DNA of 64,000 nucleotides, from contig OY970240.1 in NCBI GenBank assembly GCA_963715445.1, positions 1,488,001-1,552,000 of the forward strand. Direction: 5' to 3'. Origin of the DNA: JAAYBF01 sp963715445 (GTDB taxonomy: Bacteria > Actinomycetota > Thermoleophilia > Solirubrobacterales > Thermoleophilaceae). The notes under the pieces were generated by a model. The model was not told where the DNA came from and ran no database searches. It saw only the letters and a list, made by a program, of their open reading frames with translations. The translations under genes and the position numbers were made by a program. Each line of letters begins with the position of its first letter. Position 1 is the first letter of the stretch. Positions 15,042-23,952 of this stretch are shown in pieces.

Positions 15042-18000
15042 GGGAGACCTCGTAGCCGTCTGACGTCAGGGCGGAGTCGACGGGGGCGGGCAGCGGCCGG
15101 GCCCGCTCCTGTCCGGCGACGGTCAGGTCTACCGCGAGGGTTCGGTTCTCGCCGCCGGCCTTGAAGTCGGCGAAGACGCGGTAGGTGCCGGGCCGGGCGA
15201 TCGTGACGGGGGTGCGCCAGCTTCCGTCGCCGCCGAGCGTGGGGTGGAGGTGCTGGAAACCCGTCAGGTCGCGCCGGACGAGGATCAGGTGCATGCGCTT
15301 GGCGTGCTCGATCTCGAAGTCGCGCACCGGCTCGCCGGAGGAGTCCTCGATGCGGAAAGCCAGCTCAGTCTCGCGCCCGGGCGCCAGCTCGTCGCTCGCC
15401 GGCGCGAGCGTCATCCCGCCGGCGCTCGCCGACAGGCCGCGCACGGCATCGGCAGCGGCTCCCCCCGCGGCGTGGCCGTCACTGTGGCCGCCTGCCGGGC
15501 GGCTGGGTGCAGGCTCCTCCATCGCCCCGTGATCGCCACTCCCGCCGTCGTTCCCATCGAACGCCTCCGCTACGAGGACCGTGGTGCCGAAGATCGCGGC
15601 CGCTGCGGTGATTGCCGCTACGAGCCTGGTCGGCGGGCCGCCGTGGATGCCGGTCGCGTGGACGGCGCTGTGTCCCTTGCCGCGCTTGATCAGCCAGCGG
15701 TTGACGGGCATCGCGATCACGGCGGCTACGGCGAGCGCGAACGAGAGCGCCCCCCAGAACAGCACGCTGTCGAGCCCCGCCTCCATCGCACCGGGGATCA
15801 CGACCATGATCGCGTTGTCCACGATCTCCATCACCGCGATGCTGAAGGTGTCGGCCACGAGCGCGATCGGCACGACCACGCCGAGCGCGAGGCCCGCGCG
15901 CAGCAGCGGCAGGCTCGTGAGCGTGTAGCCGAACAGGAACGCGAGGGCGACGGCAAGCGCGATCGTCCCAAGGTCTGAGAACCCAAGGGCGGTGCCGATC
16001 GTCATGCCGGCGACCTCGCCGATCGCGCAGCCGGTGAGGCAGTGGAAGGTGGCGCTGATCGCCAGGCTGTTGAGCTCCTTGCCGGAGGCGGGCATCTCGT
16101 GGTGCTCGTGGCCGGCCGCGTCCATGGTCCCTACCTCTCCAGTCCGGGACGGCCTATGCGGCTCGAAGCTCCGCAGGCGCAGTGAGTTGGTCACGACGAA
16201 GACGCTCGAGAGCGCCATCGCTGCGCCGGCGAGCAGTGGGTTGAGCAGGCCGGCGGCTGCGAGCGGGATGGCGGCGACGTTGTAGGCGAACGCCCAGAAC
16301 AGGTTGCCCTTGATCGTCGCGAGCGTCCGGCGCGAGAGGCGGATCGCATCGGCCGCCGAGCCGAGGTCGCCGCTGACGAGGGTCAGGTCGGAGGCCTCGA
16401 TCGCCACGTCGGTGCCCGTGCCGATCGCGAGGCCGAGGTCCGCCTGCGCGAGCGCAGGTGCGTCGTTGACGCCGTCTCCGACCATCGCCACCACGCGACC
16501 CTCGTCCTGGAGGCGGCGCACGACGGCGGCCTTGTCGGCGGGCATCACCTCCGCGATCACCTCGTCGATGCCAACCTCGGCGGCCACCGCCTCCGCGGTC
16601 GTGCGGTTGTCGCCGGTCAGCAGCACCGGGCGCAGCCCCAGCTCGCGCAGCGCCAGCACCGCGGCGGCAGAGGTGGGCTTCGGCGCGTCGGCCACCACGA
16701 GCACGGCCCGCGCCGCACCGCCCCACCCGGCGAGGACTGCGGTGCGGCTCTGCGCCTGCGCGGACTCACGCGCCGCGTCGAGCTCGTCGGGCACTTCGTA
16801 GCCGTGTTCGGCGAGCAGGCCGGGACGGCCCGCCAGGATCTCCAGGTCGCCGTCGACAACGCCTTCGACGCCGAGCCCCTCGCGGTTGGTGAAGCCCGCG
16901 AGGTTCGCCAGCTCGCCCACCTCGGCGCGCGCGGCGGCGGCGATCGCCTTGGCGATCGGATGCTCGGATGCGTCCTCCACTGCGCCCACCAGGCGCAGCG
17001 CTTCAGCGCGATCCGTGCCGTCGGCGAGCGTGATGCCGACGAGGGTCATCTGCCCGGTGGTCACCGTCCCGGTCTTGTCGAGCACGATCGTGTCGACGCG
17101 GCGGGTCGATTCCAGCACCTCCGGTCCCTTGATCAGCAGCCCGAGCTGGGCGCCGCGGCCCGTGCCAACCAGCAGCGCCGTCGGCGTGGCCAGCCCGAGC
17201 GCGCATGGGCAGGCGATGATCAGCACCGCGACGGCGGCGGTGAACGCGTACGCCGCCGACGAGCCTGATCCGAGCCAGAAGCCGAGCGTCGCGACGGCTA
17301 GGCCGATGACGATCGGCACGAAGATCCCAGAGACGCGGTCGGCTAGGCGCTGCACAGGCGCCTTGCCCGACTGGGCATCGGTCACCAGCCGCGCGATCTG
17401 AGCCAGCGCGGTGTCGGAGCCGACCTTCGTCGCGCGCACTACCAGCCGGCCGCCGGCGTTGACGGTGGCGCCCGCCACCTCGTCGCCGAGGCAGACCTCC
17501 ACCGGGACGGATTCGCCGGTCAGCAGCGACATGTCGAGCGCCGAGGCCCCTTCCTCGACGACCCCGTCGGTCGCGACCTTCTCACCCGGGCGCACCACGA
17601 ACCGCTGGCCCACGGCGAGCTCCTCGATCGCCACACGGTGCTCGGAGTCGTCGTCGTCGAGCACCGCGACATCCTTCGCGCCCAGCTCGAGCAGCGCCTT
17701 CAGCGCGGCGCCGGAGCGGTGCTTGGCGCGCGCCTCGAAGTAGCGGCCGGCGAGGATGAACACGGTCACGACCGCGGCCACCTCGAGGTAGATGTGGCTG
17801 GCGCCCTCGCCGGGCTCGGGGATCAGCTCGAAGGTCATCTTCATCCCCGGCTCGCCGGCATCGAGAAGGAACAGCGCCACCACCGACCAGCCCCAGGCCG
17901 CCAGCGTGCCGACCGAGATCAGCGTGTCCATCGTCGCCGTGGCGTGCTTGAGGTTCGCCCACGCCGCGCGGTGGAACGGCCAGGCGCCCCAGAGCACCAC

Positions 18001-18390
18001 GGGCGTCGCGAGCTGCAGCGCCAGCCACTGCCAGTTCTCGAATTGCAGCGCCGGCACCATCGAGAGCACCAGCACCGGCAGCGCCAATGCGGCGGAGATC
18101 GTCAGCCGGCGGCCGAGCGCGGCGGTTGGGTCGTCGTTGGGCGCGAGATCCGGCTCGGTCGTTGCAGAGGGGAGGGCCGCGGAGTAGCCCGCCGCTTCGA
18201 CCGCGGCGACGAGCTCCTCGGGACCGACGGTCGCCGCGTCGAACTCGACCGCCGCGATCTCGGTCGCGTAGTTCACCGAGGCCTCGACGCCTTCGAGGTC
18301 GTTCAGCCGCCGCTCGATCCGGTGCGCGCATGACGCACAGGTCATGCCTTCGACCGGCAGCTGCAGGCGCTCGCGGGAGCCGGTGCTCAC
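14833..18390 (-). CDS. copA: Copper-translocating P1B-type ATPase fused to DUF4396 and copper-binding-like domain
   Basis: As read, 1185 residues. Residues 1-755 are a complete CopA: HMA domain with GMTCASC (15-21), TGES (291-294), CPC in helix 6 (394-396), phosphorylation site DKTGT (438-442), HP (477-478), GDGVND (638-643). They pump copper(I) outward. The frame then continues without a stop into a DUF4396 membrane domain (from Met756, 16125; FHCLTGCAIGEVAGM, NRWLIKRGKGH) and a His/Met-rich extracellular beta domain. An internal ATG at 16125 has a GGAGAGG-type site upstream, so these may be separate genes whose stop was lost. After a G run at 15042-15044 the frame is wrong, so the last roughly 70 residues are not native. 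ATGA overlap with the upstream small peptide gene. Confidence 0.85.
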   Translation of the reverse strand: MSTGSRERLQLPVEGMTCASCAHRIERRLNDLEGVEASVNYATEIAAVEFDAATVGPEELVAAVEAAGYSAALPSATTEPDLAPNDDPTAALGRRLTISAALALPVLVLSMVPALQFENWQWLALQLATPVVLWGAWPFHRAAWANLKHATATMDTLISVGTLAAWGWSVVALFLLDAGEPGMKMTFELIPEPGEGASHIYLEVAAVVTVFILAGRYFEARAKHRSGAALKALLELGAKDVAVLDDDDSEHRVAIEELAVGQRFVVRPGEKVATDGVVEEGASALDMSLLTGESVPVEVCLGDEVAGATVNAGGRLVVRATKVGSDTALAQIARLVTDAQSGKAPVQRLADRVSGIFVPIVIGLAVATLGFWLGSGSSAAYAFTAAVAVLIIACPCALGLATPTALLVGTGRGAQLGLLIKGPEVLESTRRVDTIVLDKTGTVTTGQMTLVGITLADGTDRAEALRLVGAVEDASEHPIAKAIAAAARAEVGELANLAGFTNREGLGVEGVVDGDLEILAGRPGLLAEHGYEVPDELDAARESAQAQSRTAVLAGWGGAARAVLVVADAPKPTSAAAVLALRELGLRPVLLTGDNRTTAEAVAAEVGIDEVIAEVMPADKAAVVRRLQDEGRVVAMVGDGVNDAPALAQADLGLAIGTGTDVAIEASDLTLVSGDLGSAADAIRLSRRTLATIKGNLFWAFAYNVAAIPLAAAGLLNPLLAGAAMALSSVFVVTNSLRLRSFEPHRPSRTGEVGTMDAAGHEHHEMPASGKELNSLAISATFHCLTGCAIGEVAGMTIGTALGFSDLGTIALAVALAFLFGYTLTSLPLLRAGLALGVVVPIALVADTFSIAVMEIVDNAIMVVIPGAMEAGLDSVLFWGALSFALAVAAVIAMPVNRWLIKRGKGHSAVHATGIHGGPPTRLVAAITAAAAIFGTTVLVAEAFDGNDGGSGDHGAMEEPAPSRPAGGHSDGHAAGGAAADAVRGLSASAGGMTLAPASDELAPGRETELAFRIEDSSGEPVRDFEIEHAKRMHLILVRRDLTGFQHLHPTLGGDGSWRTPVTIARPGTYRVFADFKAGGENRTLAVDLTVAGQERARPLPAPVDSALTSDGYEVSHRRGPPARGTRGRARLHDHPQRGGRGDRALPGRRRPPRGPARRRPRVPARPSDRGSRAQSDRGSRAQCD

Positions 18391-18602
18391 CGGTCGGCCT
18401 CGTGGGGGCTGGTGCTGCTCGGATGGGCGGTGCCGTGGCCGGCTGGCGAGGCGCCTTGGCGGTGGCTCGGAGCGGTCTGGTGATCGACGACGTCGCGCTG
18501 CGGTCCGAATGCGTCACCGGCCGCCAGGCCCGCACCGAACAGGAGCGCCAGTGCAGCGGCGAAGGCCGCGAGGCGGGCGGGGGCGTTCAGCGGTCGGCTC
18601 AT
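18387..18602 (-). CDS. Small exported His-rich peptide, first gene of copper operon
   Basis: A 71-residue peptide with an N-terminal hydrophobic segment (LAAFAAALALLFGAGLAAG) and a C-terminal tail with repeated His (VVDHQTAPSHRQGASPAGHGTAHPSSTSPHEADR region). Its stop overlaps the copA start (ATGA), so translation is probably coupled. The His residues and the position between CsoR operators and copA suggest a periplasm-facing or membrane-anchored copper-binding peptide; that role is inference. No family recognised. Confidence 0.65.
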   Translation of the reverse strand: MSRPLNAPARLAAFAAALALLFGAGLAAGDAFGPQRDVVDHQTAPSHRQGASPAGHGTAHPSSTSPHEADR

Positions 18603-18650
18603 GGTGGCGCGGGTGGGTCGGCTTCTCGGTGGTTGCGGTGTGGTCGGTCA

Positions 18651-18667
18651 ATACCTAAGGGGGGTAT
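18651..18667. promoter_or_regulatory. Probable CsoR operator 1
   Basis: ATACC-N7-GGTAT palindrome with a G-rich centre, of the type bound by CsoR repressors. It lies 49 nt upstream of the small peptide/copA unit. Confidence 0.6.
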
Positions 18668-18690
18668 CTCTTGATCGAGCCTAGCACAGG

Positions 18691-18705
18691 TACCCCGGGT
18701 GGGTA
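18691..18705. promoter_or_regulatory. Probable CsoR operator 2
   Basis: TACCC-N5-GGGTA palindrome, partly overlapping a -10-like TATAGT (18704-18709) that lies only 6 nt before the csoR ATG. The geometry fits autorepression of a leaderless csoR transcript. Confidence 0.6.
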
Positions 18706-18715
18706 TAGTGATGGC

Positions 18716-19042
18716 ATGGCAGCCAAGGCAGACCAACCCGCCAGCGCCGGCAGCGCGCCGTCGACCACCCGTGGCTACAGCGCCACCAAGGACCAGCTTC
18801 AGGCGCGCCTGCGGCGCATCGAGGGCCAGGTCCGCGGCGTCGACCGGATGGTCGAAGAGGACCGTTGGTGCCCCGACATCCTGATCCAGATCGCCGCCAT
18901 CCAGGCCGCGCTCAACAAGGTCGCCCTCGGCCTAGCCGACGGCCACGCTCGCCACTGCGTCATCGGCGGCCCCGACAGCGACAAGGAGCAGCGCGCCGAC
19001 GAGCTGATGCAGGCCCTCGGCCGCCTCGTCCGCGGCGGCTAG
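18716..19042 (+). CDS. csoR: Copper-sensing repressor CsoR
   Basis: A 108-residue helical repressor of the DUF156/CsoR family. The copper(I) ligands are in place: Cys52 (DRWCPDIL), His77 and Cys81 (DGHARHC), with spacing 25 and 4 that equals the Mycobacterium CsoR triad. The segment QLQARLRRIEGQVRGVDRMV is the DNA-binding face. Copper binding should release it from the two palindromes upstream and derepress both itself and the divergent copA unit. The ATG at 18716 is preferred; the frame is open to 18671. Confidence 0.92.
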   Translation: MAAKADQPASAGSAPSTTRGYSATKDQLQARLRRIEGQVRGVDRMVEEDRWCPDILIQIAAIQAALNKVALGLADGHARHCVIGGPDSDKEQRADELMQALGRLVRGG

Positions 19043-19093
19043 CCGGGCAGCAGGGCCCTCGATCGACGCCAGGAATCCGGCCGATCAGGGGAG

Positions 19094-19166
19094 TGGCGAG
19101 GGGCGGACTCGAACCGCCGACACCACGATTTTCAGTCGTGTGCTCTACCAGCTGAGCTACCTCGCC
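19094..19166 (-). tRNA. tRNA-Phe (anticodon GAA)
   Basis: On the minus strand a full cloverleaf can be drawn: 7-bp acceptor GGCGAGG/CCTCGCC, D arm GCTC-AGCTGGTA-GAGC, anticodon stem CACGA/TCGTG with loop CTGAAAA (anticodon GAA), and T arm with GTTCGAGTC. Discriminator base A; CCA is not encoded. 73 nt. Confidence 0.95.
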
Positions 19167-19265
19167 AAGGCCCGGGCATCCTAGCGGCGGACCGCCCAAG
19201 AGCCCTGCGAAAGCTCTGGGAAGCGGGGGAGGGGTCGGCCGGCGGCGGTTAGACTGGGCGACTTC

Positions 19266-20861
19266 ATGCGCAAGCTCTCCTTACTGGCGGCAGTCCTCGG
19301 CACCCTCGCGATTGCGGGTTGCGGGGCCGGGGCCGGTGCCGATGAGGCGGCCAGCCCGCTGGACGAGGCGCTCGGCTACCTGCCGGCGGACGCGCCGCTG
19401 GTCGTGGCGGTGGACACGGACGTGGATGGGCGGCAGTTCAAGGCGATCGGCGACGTGCTCGACAGGCTGCCCGCGGGCCGCGACATCGAGAAGCAGGTGA
19501 AGGATGCCCTGGAGGAGAGGGCGGGGGATCTTGGTCGCCTCGAGAAGGCGCTGGGCAACGAGTTCGTGATCGGCTCGGCGGACGCGAAGGCCTTCCTCGA
19601 GCAGTCCGGCACCAGCGAGAGCAAGAGCAGCGAGAGCAACAAGGGCAGCAGCGAGAGGAAGAAGGGTGGCGAGAGCTTCGTCGGCGCGATCCAGGCCGCT
19701 GATGAGGGCGCCCTGGAGGGCCTCGTTAAGCAGGAGAAGACGGAGGAGGACGGCGAGAAGAACGGCGCGACCCTCTATCGCGACGGCTCAGGCGGATCCT
19801 TCGCGATCAAGGACGACGTGCTGATCGTCGCCGGCTCGAAGCGGGCGCTGGAGCAGGCCCTCGAGACCCGCGAGAGCGAAGGCCGGATGACCGAGGAGGA
19901 CTTCGAGCGGGGCGCCGAGGGGCTCCCGAAGGGCGCGCTCGTGCGTGTGTACGCCGACGTCGGCCAGCTGCTGCGCGCCAGCCCCTCGGCGAGCGATGCG
20001 CTGGACGTCAAGTGGGTCAAGGCCCTGCGGACACTCAGGCTCGCGCTCTCCTTTGATGAGGAGAAGGCGCTGATCGACTTTCGTGCCCGCACCGATCCGA
20101 GCGGGCTGACCGAAGCCGACCTGCCGTTCGCCTCCGGCGCGGCTGCGCCGAAGGTGCTCGACCGCCCAGGTGAGATCAACTTGGCGCTGAGGGACCCGGC
20201 GCACGTGCTCGCGTTCGCGCAGGTGACGGCCGGCGTGGTCGATCCGACTGGCTTCGGGAGCTTCGAGAGCGCGAAGGCCACCATCGAGCGGCGCCTTGGC
20301 CTGAGCATCGCCAAGGACGTGCTCGGCCAGCTCGAGGGCGACCTCGCGGTGAGCATCAAGCCGGGCGGGAAGTTCGGCGCGCGGGCGGAGGTGGAGGACC
20401 CGGCGGAGCTCGAGCGCACGCTCGAGACGCTCGCCCAGGTGCTGCCCGATCTCGCCCGGGGTGTCACCGGGAAGGGCGTCGGGTTCGTCAGGCCGAAGGC
20501 CGGCGAGGACTTCTACGCAATCGCCACCGCGGACGGCGAGAGCATCGTCTTCGGCGTGGTCAACGGCGTGTTCGTGCTCTCCAACGACCCGGACACGGCG
20601 GGATCCATCGCCTCCGATGAGACGAAGGCGGTGCCTGGAGCAAGCGGGGCGCTGGTGGTCAGCTCCGACGCGTCTCAGCTGATCCGCGGGCTGATGGGTC
20701 AGGCCCGGAAGCGGCTGAAGGATCAGCCCGAGGGCCAGATGGACCTGGGTGCGCAGCTGGGCAGCGCCAAGACGCTCTCTTCGCTCGACGAGCTGATCGG
20801 CTCGGCCGAGATCTCCACGCGGGGCCTCTCGGGCAGCTTCGAGCTGACTCTCGAGCGCTAG
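19266..20861 (+). CDS. DUF3352-type lipoprotein
   Basis: A 531-residue protein with a lipoprotein signal peptide ending in IAGC (residues about 16-19). The body fits the DUF3352 pattern: 'LPADAPLVVAVDTDVDG' near the N-terminus, a repeated arrangement of alpha/beta halves ('FVIGSADAKAFLEQ', 'LIVAGSKRALEQAL', 'FVLSNDPDTAGSIAS'), and a Ser/Lys/Glu-rich low-complexity insert around 118-140. Both halves end in a similar 'g..vlv.sndp..a' strand, which suggests internal duplication. Surface-anchored; no function is established for the family. Confidence 0.75.
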   Translation: MRKLSLLAAVLGTLAIAGCGAGAGADEAASPLDEALGYLPADAPLVVAVDTDVDGRQFKAIGDVLDRLPAGRDIEKQVKDALEERAGDLGRLEKALGNEFVIGSADAKAFLEQSGTSESKSSESNKGSSERKKGGESFVGAIQAADEGALEGLVKQEKTEEDGEKNGATLYRDGSGGSFAIKDDVLIVAGSKRALEQALETRESEGRMTEEDFERGAEGLPKGALVRVYADVGQLLRASPSASDALDVKWVKALRTLRLALSFDEEKALIDFRARTDPSGLTEADLPFASGAAAPKVLDRPGEINLALRDPAHVLAFAQVTAGVVDPTGFGSFESAKATIERRLGLSIAKDVLGQLEGDLAVSIKPGGKFGARAEVEDPAELERTLETLAQVLPDLARGVTGKGVGFVRPKAGEDFYAIATADGESIVFGVVNGVFVLSNDPDTAGSIASDETKAVPGASGALVVSSDASQLIRGLMGQARKRLKDQPEGQMDLGAQLGSAKTLSSLDELIGSAEISTRGLSGSFELTLER

Positions 20862-20867
20862 ACCCTC

Positions 20868-21626
20868 TTAGAGCCCCCAGGAGCGCAGCAGCGGCAGCGG
20901 ATCGATCGGCTTCCCGCCGGTGTACCAGCCCTTGCCGGTCCAGATCTCGAAGTGGAGGTGGGGGCCGGTGGAGCTGCCGCTGTTGCCCACGTCGGCGATC
21001 CGCTGGCCGGTGGCGACGGTTGCGCCCTCCTCGACGAGGATCGAGCCCTTGAGCAGGTGCATGAACACGTAGTCGCGCTCCTCGTCGGTCCCGTCGATCA
21101 CCAGGTAGTGGCCTGCGCCACCCGCCTGGTAGCCGACGGTCTTGACGATCCCGCCGTGCGGTGAGACGAGCGGCGTGCCGAGGGAGGCCGCGAGGTCCTG
21201 GCCCTGGTGGGTGTGGCCGCTGCGCTTGGCGCCGAACTGGCCGTCCTTGCCGCCGTAGGAGTAGGGGCCCTGGATCGGGAAGACGTGGTCCGCCGTCAAC
21301 GCGGGGGTCGGCGCTGCCGCGGGAGCCGGGTTCCTGCGCTCGCGGGCGACGCGACGGCGGCGCGCCTTGGCCCTGCGCTTGCGCTCGACGGCCAGCTTGC
21401 GCTTCGCCGCCGCTCTGCGCTTGGCCGCCCTCCTGCGCTTCACCGCGGGATCGGACTTGGGGGTGAGCTGCGCGCCGTAGGTCAGGCCGCCTCCTGCGTT
21501 GGCGGCGGTCGATTGGGAGGGGGCCTCCATCCCGCCTCCAGCCTGGGCTGCTGCTGCGGGTCCTGCCGCGGTCAGCGCCGCTGCTGCGGCGATACCGAGG
21601 GAGAAAAGGGCGCGACGCACACCCAT
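20868..21626 (-). CDS. Secreted M23-family (LytM) peptidase
   Basis: A 252-residue exported protein: signal peptide (LFSLGIAAAAALTAAGPAAAA), a strongly basic Lys/Arg coiled stretch (about 60-95), and a C-terminal lysostaphin-type domain. Zinc ligands are visible in GHTHQGQDLAA (His and Asp) and GPHLHFEIW (HxH), with YVFMHLL supplying the catalytic-site His. Such enzymes cleave peptidoglycan cross-bridges or act as hydrolase activators. The start at 21626 is at the signal peptide; the frame upstream belongs to the helicase gene region. Convergent with the DUF3352 gene, 6 nt between stops. Confidence 0.88.
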   Translation of the reverse strand: MGVRRALFSLGIAAAAALTAAGPAAAAQAGGGMEAPSQSTAANAGGGLTYGAQLTPKSDPAVKRRRAAKRRAAAKRKLAVERKRRAKARRRRVARERRNPAPAAAPTPALTADHVFPIQGPYSYGGKDGQFGAKRSGHTHQGQDLAASLGTPLVSPHGGIVKTVGYQAGGAGHYLVIDGTDEERDYVFMHLLKGSILVEEGATVATGQRIADVGNSGSSTGPHLHFEIWTGKGWYTGGKPIDPLPLLRSWGL

Positions 21627-21664
21627 GTCGTCGGCGGGTAGGCGCCGCCTCTCGCGGCTTGCAA

Positions 21665-23932
21665 CTAGTCCTGCAGGCGCCCGAGCAGCTCGAGCGCCCC
21701 GCGCTTGTTGAGCGGCTCGTTGAGGTTGCCGCACTTGGGCGACTGCACGCAGGACGGGCATCCCTTGAGGCAGGGGCACTCGGAGATGAGCCGCCGGGCG
21801 TTCGTCACCAGCCGCTCGAACACCTGGAAGCCGATGCGCGTGATGCCGATGCCGCCCGGATGGCCGTCGTAGATGAACACCGTCGGCCTGCCGGTCTGCG
21901 AGTGGAAGGCGGTGGAGAGGCCGCCGATGTCCCAGCGGTCGCACATGGCGATCAGCGGCAGCACGGCGATCTGCGAGTGCTCGGCGGCGTGCAGGGAGCC
22001 CTGGAGCGCGTCCAGCGGGAAGTCCTCGGCCAGCGCCTGCTCGGGCAGCTCGTACCAGAGCGCCTGCGTCGTGAAGCGTTGCTCGGGCATGTCGAGGGCG
22101 ATCAGGTCGAGCACCTCGTGGTCGGACACCCGCTTGCGCTGGAAGGCCGTCACCTGCTCGGTGACCGAGACGATCCCGAAGGAGAGGGTGCACTCGCCCA
22201 CCTCGCGCACGTCGCGGATCTCCTCGATGAAGGTGTCGGTCTCGGTCTTCGGCTGGGTGTACCAGTCGCCGCTGAACGGCTTAACGAGCGCGCGGCGGTT
22301 CTGCATGTCGAGCTCCTCGACCTCGTAGCTGCGGCCCATGTGCAGGTACACGGCGCCCGGATGGGCAGCCGAGCGCGCACGCGCGGTCTCCACCGAGCCG
22401 ATCAGCTCGCCTCCCTCGATCTCCACGATCGCGACCGAGTCGGGCGAGGCCGAGCGCAGGGGGATCTGGGCGGCCGGGAAGCCGTCGCCGCGCGGGAGGT
22501 AGCGCCCGCCGCGCTCGCGCAGCTGGCCTAGCTGCACCAGGCGCTCTGCCTGCGCCTCCCAGCGCGGGCCGAAGAACTCGTCGTCGCCCGGCGAGAGCGG
22601 CATCTCGTAGGCGGCGGCGCAGAGGTGGGCGAGGTGGATCTCCTCGGACTCGTGGTCGAGGATCGCCGATTCCACGGGCCGCTCGAGGAACTCCTCGGGA
22701 TGGCGGCAGAAGAACTGGTCGAGCGCGTCGGAGCCGGCCACGTAGACGGCCAGGCCCGTCTCGCGCCGGCCCGCCCGGCCCCACATCTGGCGCAGGCTCG
22801 CGACGGTGCCTGGGAAGGTCACGCAGATCGCAGCGTCGAGCTCGCCGATGTCGATGCCGAGCTCGAGCGCGTCGGTGGCCACCACCGCCAGCAGGTCGCC
22901 GTCGGACAGCCGGCCCTCGATCTCGCGCCGCTGCGCCGGGGTGTAGCCGGCGCGGTAGGGGGCCACGCGCTCGGCGAGGTCGGCCCGCCCGCGCTCCTCG
23001 AGTTTCAGGCGCGTGAACTTCTGGATCAGCTCCACTCCCCGGCGCGACTTGAGGAAGCAGATGGTCCTGACCTCCCGCTCCACGAGGTCGGCAAGCAGGT
23101 CGGCGGCCTCGGCCAGCGCCGAGGCCCGGGCGCCGGTGTTCTCGTCGATCAGCGGCGGGTTCCACATCGCGATCCGGCGCTCGGCGCGCGGGGCGCCGTC
23201 GCGGTCCACCAGCTGCACGTCGCAGCCGGTCAGCCGCTCGGCCAGCTCGACCGGGTTGGCGATCGTCGCGCTGGTCAGCACGAAGCGCGGCTCGGTGCCG
23301 TAGGCGAGCGCCATCCGCCGCAGCCGCCGCAGCACGTTCGCCACGTGTGAGCCGAAGACCCCGCGGTAGACGTGCGCCTCGTCCACCACGATCCAGGCGA
23401 GGTTGGCGAGCAGGTCGCCCCACGCCTTGTGGTTGGGGAGGACGCCCACGTGGAGCATGTCCGGGTTCGTGAGGATCAGGTTGGAGCGCTGGCGGATCGC
23501 CCGCCGCTCCTCCTTGGGCGTGTCGCCGTCGTAGATCGCGGGGCGCAGGCAGCCGAGCTTCAGCGCGTGCAGCGAGCGCGCCTGGTCCTGGGCGAGCGCC
23601 TTGGTCGGATAGAGGTAGAGGGCGCGCGCCGAGCGGTCTTGCGCGAGCGTGTTGAGCACGGGCAGGTTGAAGGCGAGCGACTTGCCGCTGGCGGTGCCGG
23701 TGGTGACGATCGTGTGCCCCTCGTAGGCGGCCTCGAGCGTCTCGGCCTGGTGCGCGTAGAGGCGGTCGATCCCAGCGCCGTTGAGGCTCGCGATCAGATC
23801 CGGGTGGAGCGAGTCGGGCAGGTCCGCGTAGAGGGCGTCCTGGGGGCGTATGCGCGAGCGGGCGACGAGCTGCTCGCCGTCGGCCCGGTCGAGGAGCTCC
23901 TCCCAGGGCATCTTCGTTCTGACGGGCGCCAC
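21665..23932 (-). CDS. MrfA/YprA-like DEAD/DEAH helicase with DUF1998
   Basis: A 755-residue superfamily 2 helicase. Visible motifs: Q-like YAHQAETLEAA, motif I TGTASGKSLAF (about 79-89), Ia PTKALAQDQ, II DEAH (about 176-179), III SATIANP, V ATDALELGIDIG, VI QMWGRAGRR. The C-terminal DUF1998 region carries a Cys cluster CPCLKGCPSCVQSPKCG expected to bind zinc, as in Bacillus MrfA, which works in an excision pathway for mitomycin-type DNA damage. The partner exonuclease MrfB is not recognised in the window. An alternative start is the Met at residue 8. Confidence 0.88.
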   Translation of the reverse strand: MAPVRTKMPWEELLDRADGEQLVARSRIRPQDALYADLPDSLHPDLIASLNGAGIDRLYAHQAETLEAAYEGHTIVTTGTASGKSLAFNLPVLNTLAQDRSARALYLYPTKALAQDQARSLHALKLGCLRPAIYDGDTPKEERRAIRQRSNLILTNPDMLHVGVLPNHKAWGDLLANLAWIVVDEAHVYRGVFGSHVANVLRRLRRMALAYGTEPRFVLTSATIANPVELAERLTGCDVQLVDRDGAPRAERRIAMWNPPLIDENTGARASALAEAADLLADLVEREVRTICFLKSRRGVELIQKFTRLKLEERGRADLAERVAPYRAGYTPAQRREIEGRLSDGDLLAVVATDALELGIDIGELDAAICVTFPGTVASLRQMWGRAGRRETGLAVYVAGSDALDQFFCRHPEEFLERPVESAILDHESEEIHLAHLCAAAYEMPLSPGDDEFFGPRWEAQAERLVQLGQLRERGGRYLPRGDGFPAAQIPLRSASPDSVAIVEIEGGELIGSVETARARSAAHPGAVYLHMGRSYEVEELDMQNRRALVKPFSGDWYTQPKTETDTFIEEIRDVREVGECTLSFGIVSVTEQVTAFQRKRVSDHEVLDLIALDMPEQRFTTQALWYELPEQALAEDFPLDALQGSLHAAEHSQIAVLPLIAMCDRWDIGGLSTAFHSQTGRPTVFIYDGHPGGIGITRIGFQVFERLVTNARRLISECPCLKGCPSCVQSPKCGNLNEPLNKRGALELLGRLQD

Positions 23933-23952
23933 TCAGGCATAGTAAGCGTCGG

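Noticed and set aside
15042..15044. Programmed frameshift in the copper ATPase tail
   Set aside because: There is no slippery heptamer or downstream structure that I can see; a simple G-run indel or sequencing error explains the shift better.
18711..18713. ATG at 18711 as csoR start
   Set aside because: It is out of frame with the CsoR protein; the in-frame ATG is at 18716.
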